A stretch of 62,500 bases of DNA from Mesostigma viride (lineage: Eukaryota > Streptophyta > Mesostigmatophyceae > Mesostigmatales > Mesostigmataceae), in NCBI GenBank assembly GCA_009746045.1, contig RPFO01001083.1, forward strand, positions 1-62,500, written 5' to 3'. The position numbers and the translations under genes were made by a program. Shown here one piece after another: positions 53,801 to 62,500 of the stretch; position 1 is the stretch's first letter, and every line of letters starts with the position of its first letter. Below the pieces are notes generated by a model. That model saw only the letters and a list, made by a program, of their open reading frames with translations. It searched no databases and was not told the origin of the DNA.

Positions 53801-56800
53801 CTCCAGAGGGGTGCAGGAAAGGTAGTTGAAGGAGAGACGGAGTAGAGAAGAGTATAATGCTCGTGGCTGATGATGCTACTGGGCTCATGGCAGGCTTTGC
53901 TTGCTGCTCAAATTACCGCTTGGAAAACTTCCAGCGCCTTCCTCGTTTCTCCCACATCCCACGCGAGCAGATCGGCCAACCCATCCACATCTGCAAATGA
54001 TCAAAGAATCACATGACCAGCATCATTAAGAAAGGAGGTCAGCCCATGCACATTCGAGGGATTCTAGGCAGGGTGCCAGCAGCGATTCCAACATGGCAGG
54101 AACACGGTTCAATGATCCAAATACTACTACTACAGTCCTTCCCATCTTTTCATTGTCGAGCTTTGCTCATTTTACATGTGACACGCGGACGGGCTCAAAG
54201 GGGACTGACCTGCCGTAGGTAGCTTAGCACTAGCGCTTGTCACGAGTGTACTGCACCGGCCGGCCGGCGTTGTGATCCCAAAGAGCAGGCCTAGGTAGCT
54301 TCTAACGTACGTCACTAGTCCTTGTACCTGCGCCAGGCGTGGTGCAGCTGTCACGGGCAGTCAGTACTTAGAGTGGTGCAGGGGACGTAGGGAGGCCTCT
54401 TTTCAGCTCCCACCCACCCACCCACCCACCCACCCACCCACCCACCCACCCACCCACCCACCCACCCACCCACCCACCCACCCACCCACCCACCCACCCA
54501 CCCACCCACCCACCCACCCACCCACCCACCCACCCACCCACCCACCCACCCACCCACCCACCCACCCACCCACCCACCCACCCACCCACCCACCCACCCA
54601 CCCACCCACCCACCCACCCACCCACCCACCCACCCACCCACCCACCCACCCACCCACCCACCCACCCACCCACCCACCCACCCACCCACCCACCCACCCA
54701 CTGCTAAGAGGGGCAACACCTTGTGGTCTAGTATGCTGGGCCCCCAGCATGGTGCTACAATAACCAACTTGAGAATGATGTGCACTGAGTTTGAAGGTGT
54801 GGTATACTCTGTACCTATACAATATAGCACAGTAAATGTAAAATAAATTTTTCTCATACAATCTAGCACAGTAAATGTAAAATAAATTTTTCTCTTGGTG
54901 GGAAGGAACTCCAACGGACCAAAAGCTAGAAATGTACTTGGGTTTGGTGCCCAACTGATGCAAACCCCAACAAAAAACGTGAACCCAGCTCATGACGTGA
55001 ATGAGGCCACTAAAATGCACGAACTGTACTAGAACATACTACTTGCTACCAATGGCAACTAGTAGGGTGCGGTAGCGCCTCCGCAAAACCATGACGATCC
55101 CAAGAAAGTCTAAGTTGATGGAGGATGCAACTTAAACCAATCACATTACGACATGGTAGGATTGTTGCATGTTAATTAACGGTCGCAGCGGTAAGCAGCG
55201 GAGTGCAATGCAACCTTTACATGCGCGAACCATACCGGAATATCGAGCACACGTTGGAAAGCAAAGCGTCCCTCAAATAGGCGATTTTAAATATGAAAAA
55301 AGTCCGCAAGGCCAAGCATGTCGTGATAAATAATATTAGAATGACGCTATGATGATGGTAGCCTTGTTTTGACTAGGAACTAGGAATTCAAATAAGGAAC
55401 TATGCGAGGCTACTCAACAAGGAAGAAAATAATTCGTGGAAACGACCCCCAATAGAAAAGCAAAATAAGCCGCTTTAACAAGGGATGCTTTGTAAAGCGG
55501 TAACACTCATCCATGGCCACCACTCCCCCATCCCCACCACACTCCCCTTCCTTCCCCCCACCCCCACCCTCAACTCACGCAGGGCCACCACTCCCTCCCT
55601 CACCCATCACAACTTTTCCGCACTCCCGCCTCAACTCACCCATGACCAGCACAGACAAACACGCGTTTCCCGCCGCCGGCTGCCCGCTACGAAGCAACGC
55701 GTCCGCAAACCGGACATCCCCAGGACGCATTCCCCCCTGCCTCCGCTTGGCCGAGTAGGCAAAAAATAGAAGCCCCACCAACAAGGGGAGGAGCACACAC
55801 GGGATGAGCGTCGCTAGGAGGATGCGCCGGCGCTGGTCCTCCGCACCCAGCCAGGACTCTAGATCCGAGCAGAAAGGCCCCGTCCAGCCCCGCTGGCACA
55901 TGCAGGTCCCCTGGGATCCGTCCGCGGTCCCTGCGGGCGCTTCCTTGGGGAAATGGCAGGTGCCGTGGCCTGAACACGCGGTCACGTTCTTGGGGGCGGA
56001 CATGCCGATTTCCACGCAACCCTGGCGGACGTCACACAAGGGATTGAAGACCCCTAGTTGGCCCTTTGAATAGCCGTTCTTGTAGTTCTCGATCTCGCAC
56101 GCCACGCGCCAGGGATACTTGAGTGGCAGCTGGTCGTAGCGGAGCAGCCGCTCGGTGCGCACCTCCCCCACAATGCGCTCGCCCGTCTGTTGCTCCAGCG
56201 CTGCCGCCATCGCGGACAGGTAGGTTGACAGGTACATCTGCGCGGGTGTGCACGACGGGAGAAAGGCATGGAATACGTGTGACTTACTAAAATAAAACCT
56301 TGTCATAATGTACTACTACTATACAATCTATTCTTTTCACAGTATGCAAGTACAACAGGGGTGAATTTTTCATGAACTCACATCTCTACCCTGCAGCACC
56401 CATGCTATTCCGACGATTTACATTGGCACCATGTCCTCACGATTATAATTGTAACTATTGCTGTCACTGTTGCAGGATCTGCAAGTGATAACACAGCACT
56501 ACTCTCACTACGTCTGTAACTTTCATCAGCAATCTTTGTACATACCTGCTCATGGAGTCAGCGGTGAGCTCCTCATTACGCACAGGTACTAGCACATTAG
56601 ATACAATTAGATAGGATTACTCCCACTATCACTCTATCTGTTGATTATAGTAATTAAGCTCTCGTGTGTACCTGGTCATCAAGGCAGCCCAGGACAAGCT
56701 CCTCATGTGCGGTCAGGTTCCACCGCAGCAGCGCCGAATATTCCAAGTCCGTGCACTTGTAGGTGATCAACTGCACCTGCGGCAAACCCGGCTGTTCTTT

Positions 56801-59800
56801 TGCTAGCTGTGTAAGCATCGGCAGAATCGTGCCGGCCACGAAATGGGAGACCGAGAAGACCATGAGGGTATCGGTGGGCGTGACCCCCCCTTGCTCCTCC
56901 AAGAGGCGTTTGTACAGCGGCTGCACAAACGCTTCGCCCATGAAGACATCGAGGCCTTGCATGACCTGGCCGCACATAACAGCATACATGAATAGCTCAA
57001 GAACAAGTACTAACTAGGAAGACATCGAGGCCTTGCATGACCTGGCCGCACGAAACAGCATACATGAATAGCTCAAGAATAAGTACTAACTAGGAAGACG
57101 TCGAGGCCTTGCATGGCCTGGCCACACATATTAGCAACAGATACGTCTATGTGAATAGCTCAAGGATAAGTATGAGCTAGGATGATGTTGGGCCTTGCAT
57201 GACCTGCATGGCCGCACTACGCGACAACAAACGGTTAAATAACAAAATTAATAAGAGCGTGTTTAGTCATGAGGCCTTGCATGGCCTTGCCACACGAAAC
57301 AACAATTAGGGGCAGTGAAACAATATGATCTGTAGCAGTAAAATCAAATCATAAGGCCTTGCATGGCCTGGCCACACATTACAACAAACAGTAGAAGGCA
57401 GACTGTCAACAATATCATTATAAAATAGAGTCATGAGCCCTTGCATGACCTGGTCATTGAGCAGGTGAACTGTTCGTTAATAATATACACAAAATTGACA
57501 ATATTAAAAATACCATATTCTATTAACCGTGGACTCCAGGGTAACCAGACTCTTTCGTATTATAACAATGTCAGAGTGGAGCACATGCACAAGGCAGGCC
57601 GCCGATGCTCTGACATGGGAACACTTATTGCTTGTCAAAGGCTAGCCTGACCCCCCAAAACGAAGGGAGGGTGGGCGGGAAAAGAAAAGAGGCCGACCTT
57701 AGCTAGGTGGAGTTGCTTTTGTCATTTTTACGTGTCACGCGGCCCGGACGGCAATTTTTTGCAACGCAAATTTTGCGTCTGAGCAAATGACGCAAATCGG
57801 CGTTTTGAATGCCCGCGGCTTATGTAAGTTTGCCGGGGCTATTAGGTCACATATTGCATGAGAGAAAGATTCTAGATCTAGTCATTAACAAAGAGACCTA
57901 GACAGTGGCAGGTTTATATCTCAACGTAGCTCCTGCCACCTGGCCAGGATACTCAGCGCCCAAATATGTTGGCACTGCCGATCCGGATCAGGCCGTACCG
58001 GCCTCAAAAGTTATGTCATGTGAAACCTAGAACCTATAGCTATAGCGGCTACCCTTCTATCTCTCTCTAAAGAATTAACTAAGATCAGAGAACCACGAAT
58101 AACTAACAGTAGTAACAACAGCAATAACAATACATGTACTAATCCGTTAGTCACAAGCCCTTGCGTGACCTGGCCGGGCATGTACAAGGATATGCTAATA
58201 AATTCATTAGTCGTTGTGTACAAGGATTAGCTAATAAATCAATTAGACGTGTGTATGAGGATGGATTACAGCCCTGCAGGAGCGGCTGAAGAGAATATAT
58301 AGAAAGGCAAAGCACTTCTACATACCCTCAAACAAAGAGATCACTGCTCCTGCACTGCTTCATAAATGAAGTGGGGCAGCAACCTATACCTCAACATGAT
58401 GAACACAGGGATGTACTTAGATTATTTGAGGAACGCCCCACGCACCTTAAGACGAGGAATGTAAGGGGTAAGGGGATATCTAACAAATCACTAGCAACAA
58501 GAATGTGAAACCTGAACCCCTTCCGGGGAGTTGCCTAGTGAAACCGTGGTCGCTATGATCTACCAGCACCTGCCACTGTGATCACCTCGTATAGAGTAGC
58601 AGGCGCCGGCTACTAATAATGAAGTAGGCATGTCATAGACGAAACCGTGGACGTGGTAAGGGGGGCTCAGTAGGACCATTAAGTAGACGAGCGCGGCATT
58701 GAAGGAGAAGACGAGAAGAGGGGAACTGGCATATGATGCCGTCTAGCGACATTGTCCCGAGGTGGCATCTATCCGGTGGCCGGAAGTTACTGGCATGGAC
58801 ACCTAGTTAGGGCATTCTCGGTACGGCCTGTTTAGGGCTTTAGGGATTAGGGTTTAGGGTTTATTAGAGTTGATAGTGCCCTTGCGGTGTGCCGAGGCAG
58901 TGGGGCCACTCACAGCGGGTAGGTGTGTATGAATCCCAGCAGCCCTCCTTTACCTCTTTGAAAGTGGAGAATGCCCACGGCGCTGCGGCACAGCTGGCTG
59001 CAAACCCTGCTGCCTATTACCCACCGTCATCTATCACACCGCTTCTACTAGGACCATCGCGTAGGACAAATAAGACAGCACTCACCCACCTTCATAGGGC
59101 TTGAATAATAGCACTCACGCACCTGCATATAGGGCTTGGATAATAGCAGCGCTCACCCACCCATAGCAGGGCATAGATGACAGCTCTCATCTACCAGGAC
59201 AGCATCTATGCATGTGACAGATCTTGGCCACCTGCATGCGGTCCACTCATGTTCTCTTTCTCACCTGCGCGGTCCGGTTGGTCAGGGGGTTTGCGAGTAG
59301 CCCCCACGCGCCCGTGCGATTTTCTGCACTGCCATGGAGGGTGGGCGGGAACTCCCAAATATTGGGCGGGGGCGCATAGCCTTCTCCTAGGAACCATGCC
59401 ACGAGGGATTCCACCAACTCCCATGTGACGCTGAAATAGCCCAGGTTGTTGTGGATGAGCAAGTGCCGCCCTTCGAGCTGCCTCGCGAGCTCGCCCAGGT
59501 ACTGCGCGCAATATTTCAGTTTCGGGCCCACGAAGGACCTCGCCTTGAACTTGTCGAGGAAGGCATCGATGCTGACTTCGGGCGTTTGCATGTAGCCCAG
59601 GTAGAGCGGCTTGCCTGCCGCGACTACCGAGTGCATCGCGGCAAGTATTTTCGCGTTGGCTTCCGCCACGTAGGCGTCCAGGCTGATGGCGCCGCGGTAG
59701 AAAGTCCCGTTGGCGACCTCGGCGTACGCGGCGAGTTGGGCCAGGACGTCGACGTTGTCGTAGATGGTCCTGTCGGACGTGTAGTTTTTTGAGAGATGAG

Positions 59801-62072
59801 GGGGTGCAAGCATCGGGACTATTTAATGAAGGAAAAAGACGCATAAATAATCCTGTTGGTTGTGTAGTATTTAGAAAGAGGACGGGGAGCGAGCATCATG
59901 CCTATTTGGTGAAGGAATCAATGGTCCTGTTGGTTGTGTAGTATTTAGAAAGAGGACGGGGAGCGAGCATCATGCCTATTTGGTGAAGGAATCAATGGTC
60001 CTGTTGGTTGTGTAGTATTTAGAAAGAGGACGGGGAGCGAGCATCATGACTTTCTAATGAAGGAACAAATGGTCCTGTTGGGTGTCGAGAGCCCTGCCAA
60101 CCATGGGAAAGAGCCTCGAATGGTTATCTACTGAAGGCTACGGGAAGAGCCAGTTGTGGTTATCTACTGAAGGCTACGGGGAGAGCCTCGTGGTTATCTA
60201 CTGAAGATTACGGGTAGAGCCTCGTGGTTATCTACTGAAGAGTACGGGGAGAGCCTCGTGGTTATCTACTGAAGGTTGCCGGAAGCGCCAGTTGTGTTTA
60301 TCTACTGAAGTTACAGGGAGAGCCTGCGCCGTGGTTATCTATTTTGGATTAAGGGGGACAAACCGCCTGTGTTACCTGAACATAGCGATGGGAAGAGAGT
60401 GCCGGGATGATCGACAAAAGATGGAACGGGCATGGCCTCATGTTCACCCAGAAGAATTGAAGGGGAGCCCGACAAACAGCCTCACGGCTACTTACAAAAG
60501 ATCTAGGGCAGAGCACCGCGGTGATCCGCTGAAGATCAAGCCTGGGGCAGACCCTCGAGGTCAACTTTAGGAAATGATGGAGGGAAAAGAGCATCATGGC
60601 TAGCTACCAAGCAGCGCAAGGGGAGAGAGAACATACAGGGGAAAAGACAGTCTTTAACGAGGATATGACCAAGGGACAAGAACTCCTTCAGAGGTTATTC
60701 ACAGAGGATCAAAAGGAGAAAGACAGTCTTGAAAACTTTTTTAAAAAATATAGATAGAACAGTCGGCCTCATGATCACCCATAGATGAGATGGAACAGTG
60801 CATGTTGACGCAGTCACATGCAAAATAAAGTAATGTTGGGGCTGAAGCAGGCATGTCAGAAGGTATTTGTCCCAGGGGTCAGATAGGGTGAGGAAAAGGC
60901 GAGCTGCAAGCGATATGTAGAAGTAGCTGGATAACTGCTGTCATCCGCAATTTGTGACAAACTTATTCAGTGCGTCGTGATAGGAACAGTCAGCAGTGAT
61001 GTGCTTTCTTAATCGATGCACTATGTGGTGCCTCAAAACCAGGTTTTCTTGGCGTCTTGTGACAGGCATAAACAGCGCCAATGTACGCCCAACCCTGGTG
61101 TCTACAGGCCCACTGCACTCAATCGAGTACAAAACGTGGGCCTACAGACACTACAAAAACACTTGCTTGCTGCACAAAAATAACAGTGAGTTTGAGCCAT
61201 ATCAAATGGCTAGTGTCTATATAGGCCCACTGTACTAAACTAAGTACAACACGTGGGCCTACAGACAGGACTAAGACCTGTATCAAAGACACAACCAGGT
61301 ATGTACATACCTGCTTCTTGAGAACAGGGGGTTACTTGAATACACAGTAGATAGGGACATTACTTGAATACACAGTAGATAGGGACATCCCTTGAATACA
61401 CAGTAGATAGGGACATTACTTGAATACAGTAGATAGGGACATCACTTGAATACACAGTAGATAGGGACATCACTTGAATACACAAAAACCGGGCCACAAG
61501 ACTTTGCGATGCCTCAGCAGAAAGCTCATTTCCTTGGCATGAGTTAGTAGGTACCAAACCTAACATAGCGTCATGCCAGCAGTATATACTTCTAGTGCAC
61601 AGACCCTGCTGTAGGATATAAGCATACCGCTTGCATCCATGGGCCAGCAAGCCCACCATCGGCGAGTTAACCCCTGGCATTTCTTTTACTGGTAATTAGA
61701 ACCAATACCAATCCAACCATACTAAATAAGACCACCCTACCACATACCATCGAACGGTTGATTCCGGGGAGTTCCTTACAAAAGTAAGAGAACTGATACA
61801 AAACCCCGTCGTATTAACAATCCTATCAGGCCCCCTACCACGTACCATCGAAAGATTGACCCTGGGAGATCCCTTTCGGCATCCACCATGCCTTGGTAGA
61901 GATGGTAGGATGCCAGCAGCCGCTTAGGCACGGCACCGATGACCTTGTAACGGACGTCCGCGCGGTCAAAGCAGGGGCACCCCGACGCGGTCACCGGGAG
62001 CACCCCTGGGTCCCCGCACACAGGGTTCCCTGCCGCACGGCACACCTCGCGCTGCATGACCTCGTCGGTCAC
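47294..62072 (-). CDS. Receptor-type class III adenylate/guanylate cyclase, 3' part, nine exons
   Basis: Exons 62072-61846, 59769-59265, 56965-56672, 56237-55640, 53990-53917, 53541-53029, 52061-51571, 49215-48990 and 47866-47294 all have GT-AG borders and join without phase conflict; the first coding part is beyond the right edge. Protein order: Cys-containing and N-glycosylatable extracellular region, EGF-like module, one membrane helix, cyclase-homology domain 1 (exons 5-6), domain 2 (exons 7-8), tail. Such proteins turn an external cue into cAMP or cGMP. Domain 1 has VLVMDVDGLADLLAW (one metal Asp) but reads TTEGAFTLAF where active relatives have EGDSF. Domain 2 keeps the Asn/Arg of VVNRAARIA but lacks a metal Asp. 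Activity is therefore doubtful. The stop is TGA. Confidence 0.85.
48990..49215 (-). CDS. Cyclase gene exon 8 (domain 2, second half)
   Basis: Acceptor GCACCCTGCAG; the join gives FRGLRLQIGMCMDV. Then GRAAYFGPVVNRAARIAATA and PGQTLVNQ, with the Asn/Arg transition-state residues intact, and LVFRELGQYHLK at donor GTACCC, phase 0. Confidence 0.85.
50040..50170. repeat. ATGGTCACTATC minisatellite
   Basis: About six 12-bp units at 50043-50100 and two more at 50139-50165, in the intron between exons 7 and 8. Confidence 0.85.
50895..51480. repeat. GTTCGG-rich duplicated repeat with palindromes
   Basis: Two blocks (about 50895-51055 and 51300-51480) share GGTTCGGGTCACC, then AACTTACAG/AGCTTACAG, and are dense in GTTCGG and CCGAACATGTTCGG-like palindromes. 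Located in the intron between exons 7 and 8. Confidence 0.75.
51571..52061 (-). CDS. Cyclase gene exon 7 (linker and domain 2, first half)
   Basis: Acceptor TTCCTGCCAG, then VKEGLPPIHLMQVLPKDLAK, DPVVIAFMYVVYAKIL, FEAYEVEEKEGNFLLAFRSA. The metal-Asp position of domain 2 is replaced (FMYV). Ends VF plus AG at GTAAGCG, phase 2. Confidence 0.85.
53029..53541 (-). CDS. Cyclase gene exon 6 (catalytic domain 1)
   Basis: Acceptor CTGTTGTAG, then VVRLLMSQFKAVPAATTEGA, FTLAFLDPVDAVGFAMALQ, FRGLRVRVGIHVGV, YVDVARAIRDIASGGQVLLS. The usual EGD is shortened to EGA, and the Asn before AR is Asp. Ends GIHE at GTGGGTGC, phase 0. Confidence 0.85.
53917..53990 (-). CDS. Cyclase gene exon 5 (start of catalytic domain 1)
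   Basis: 74 nt between CATTTGCAG and GTAATTTG. Joined to exon 4 it reads VLVMDVDGLADLLAWDVGE, TRKALEVFQA, the first metal-binding strand of class III cyclases. The phase (1 in, 0 out) fits both neighbours. Confidence 0.75.
54410..54701. repeat. (CCCA)n microsatellite
   Basis: About 290 bp of pure CCCA tetramers in the intron between exons 4 and 5. Confidence 0.98.
55640..56237 (-). CDS. Cyclase gene exon 4 (EGF-like module, membrane helix)
   Basis: Acceptor CCGCGCAG, then MYLSTYLSAMAAALEQQ. EGF-like: CSGHGTCHFPKE ... GTCMCQRGWTGPFCSD. Transmembrane helix: ILLATLIPCVLLPLLVGLLF, then a basic stop-transfer AKRR. The cytosolic end LSVLVM plus G begins cyclase domain 1. Donor GTGAGTTG, phase 1. 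Confidence 0.85.
56672..56965 (-). CDS. Cyclase gene exon 3 (extracellular)
   Basis: Acceptor GTGCGGCCAG, then VMQGLDVFMGEAFVQPLYKR and LMVFSVSHFVAGTILPML, ending LGCLDDQ at GTACACAC. Exactly 98 codons, phase 0 on both sides. Alternating beta/alpha character; the acceptor sequence is copied repeatedly in the upstream intron. Confidence 0.8.
56941..57460 (-). repeat. Tandem copies of the exon 3 splice acceptor
   Basis: About 75-85-bp units each carrying GGCCAG-GTCATGCAAGG or a close variant (56951, 57026, 57102, 57190, 57270, 57354, 57434 as left edges); a distant copy is at 58157. The first is the real exon 3 start. Confidence 0.85.
59080..59165. repeat. Short tandem repeat, about 3 units
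   Basis: AGCACTCACSCACCTKCATA followed by GGGCTTGRATAAT, two full and one partial unit, in the intron after exon 2. Confidence 0.75.
59265..59769 (-). CDS. Cyclase gene exon 2 (extracellular ligand-binding-like)
   Basis: Acceptor GTCCGACAG, phase 2 (completes a Trp codon), then TIYDNVDVLAQLAAYAEVA. The body (KPLYLGYMQTPEVSIDAFL, LLIHNNLGYFSVTWELVE) looks like a bacterial-type solute-binding fold but is not assigned. N-glycosylation sequons NGT, NRT and NRT. Ends TAQ at GTGAGAAAG. Confidence 0.8.
59821..60110 (-). repeat. 74-bp tandem repeat resembling the exon 2 acceptor region
   Basis: Period of exactly 74 bp (TCCTGTTGG at 59851, 59925, 59999, 60073). Each unit resembles the sequence around the exon 2 acceptor (ATGGTCCTGTCGG...GTGTAGT...GAG..ATGAGGGG). 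Confidence 0.9.
60110..60340. repeat. About 40-bp tandem repeat, six units
   Basis: GTGGTTATCTACTGAAG followed by GNTACGGGGAGAGCC-type sequence, repeated about six times with drift; intron between exons 1 and 2. Confidence 0.85.
61330..61490. repeat. About 28-bp tandem repeat, six units
   Basis: ACTTGAATACACAGTAGATA followed by GGGACATY, with one shortened unit; intron between exons 1 and 2. Confidence 0.92.
61846..62072 (-). CDS. Cyclase gene exon 1 of window (extracellular)
   Basis: Acceptor GGGCTATGCAG before VTDEVMQREVCRAAGNPVC; it contains six Cys including SGCPCFD. It ends ...LPGSIFR plus TG at donor GTACGTGG, phase 2. The likely disulphide-rich part of the ectodomain. Upstream exons are outside the window. 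Confidence 0.75.
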
Positions 62073-62500
62073 CTGCATAGCCCCAAGGTGACGAAATGAC
62101 AGCGACAAGAAAAGATCAGCTCTTGAAGACGGCCAATAAAGGCATTCCGGCCGATTTCGGGCCGGGTGGAGACAGACGTAAGAGAATTCAAGTGCATGGC
62201 GGCATCCATTACCTGGGTGCTTACGTAAGACTTCTGAGAATATGAGCAAGAATTCCAATGCTATTACACGGTCAGTTGCTTGTTTGGTGCAGAAAGGAAA
62301 GCCAGCGATTGAGCCTTGTTATTGACATGATAGGAGAACTGGCTTTATCGCACACAAAAGTGGAGCGCCTGGGGAAAAAAAAAATCCCGACGCACACCAT
62401 TGAATCGTGCATACGCAACGCGCAGTGGCCGCAAACGGGCAATCAATATTGAAGCCTCCAGTTGGTTCCTCGATCGCCATCAGCGAGGAAAATCCAGGTC
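62073..62500 (-). other. Intron upstream of cyclase exon 1, no exon recognised
   Basis: No coding block with cyclase-ectodomain character or splice borders was found; the gene presumably continues beyond the window. Confidence 0.4.

Noticed and set aside
54368-55020. Long GGWV-repeat ORFs
   Set aside because: Translation of the (CCCA)n microsatellite inside a cyclase intron.
61990-62500. CRISPR, tRNA or rRNA in the window's repeats
   Set aside because: Repeat spacing and content fit minisatellites and transposon ends; no cloverleaf or rRNA core was recognised.

Overview
The window is nuclear DNA of a eukaryote, most likely a chlorophyte green alga. The main reasons are a multi-exon receptor-type class III nucleotide cyclase with an EGF-like module, GT-AG introns, and the chlorophyte-type poly(A) signal TGTAA about 55-60 bases after two stop codons. 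Copia, Gypsy-like, LINE and TTAA-specific DNA transposons are dense. No bacterial operon, rRNA, tRNA or CRISPR array was recognised. The species call is inference; no database was searched.

Layout. 1-5841: a Copia-type LTR retrotransposon on the minus strand (copy A), running off the left edge and ending at a (CCCCCA)n tract. 6.1-11.9 kb: an acidic hypothetical protein, minisatellites, and a spliced gene with a helix-turn-helix first part. 11.9-14.1 kb: minus-strand retroelement pieces (Gypsy-like gag with poly-Q, endonuclease-like ORF, RNase H hybrid-binding ORF). 16.2-22.2 kb: a decayed plus-strand gag, split inside its zinc knuckle by a complete 3607-bp Kolobok-like transposon (17854-21460) flanked by TTAA. 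22.6-26.6 kb: a LINE reverse transcriptase remnant and two divergent paralogues, one ending in a 76-residue ubiquitin-like domain. 26.6-33.0 kb: dispersed repeats and a second Copia copy (B). 33.0-35.3 kb: a third, decayed Copia relative (E) on the plus strand. 36.0-41.9 kb: a second Kolobok-like transposase, broken by two further TTAA-flanked elements. 41.9-43.9 kb: an intact single-exon tubulin-tyrosine-ligase-like gene with a signal peptide. 43.9-47.3 kb: mostly repeats. 47.3-62.1 kb: the 3' part of one large cyclase gene on the minus strand; nine exons join with consistent phases, giving extracellular domain, EGF-like module, one membrane helix, two cyclase-homology domains and a C-terminal tail.

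Three things stand out. (1) The Copia family is unusual: an extra ORF upstream of gag that is conserved at protein level, gag and pol in one frame separated by a single conserved UGA, and a retropepsin-like domain placed after the integrase instead of before it. (2) The cyclase introns hold imperfect copies of the gene's own exon/intron edges, including two tandem arrays built on 3' splice sites. (3) TTAA-targeting transposons are nested and can be dated relative to each other; one insertion leaves a zinc-knuckle reading frame that closes exactly across a single TTAA.
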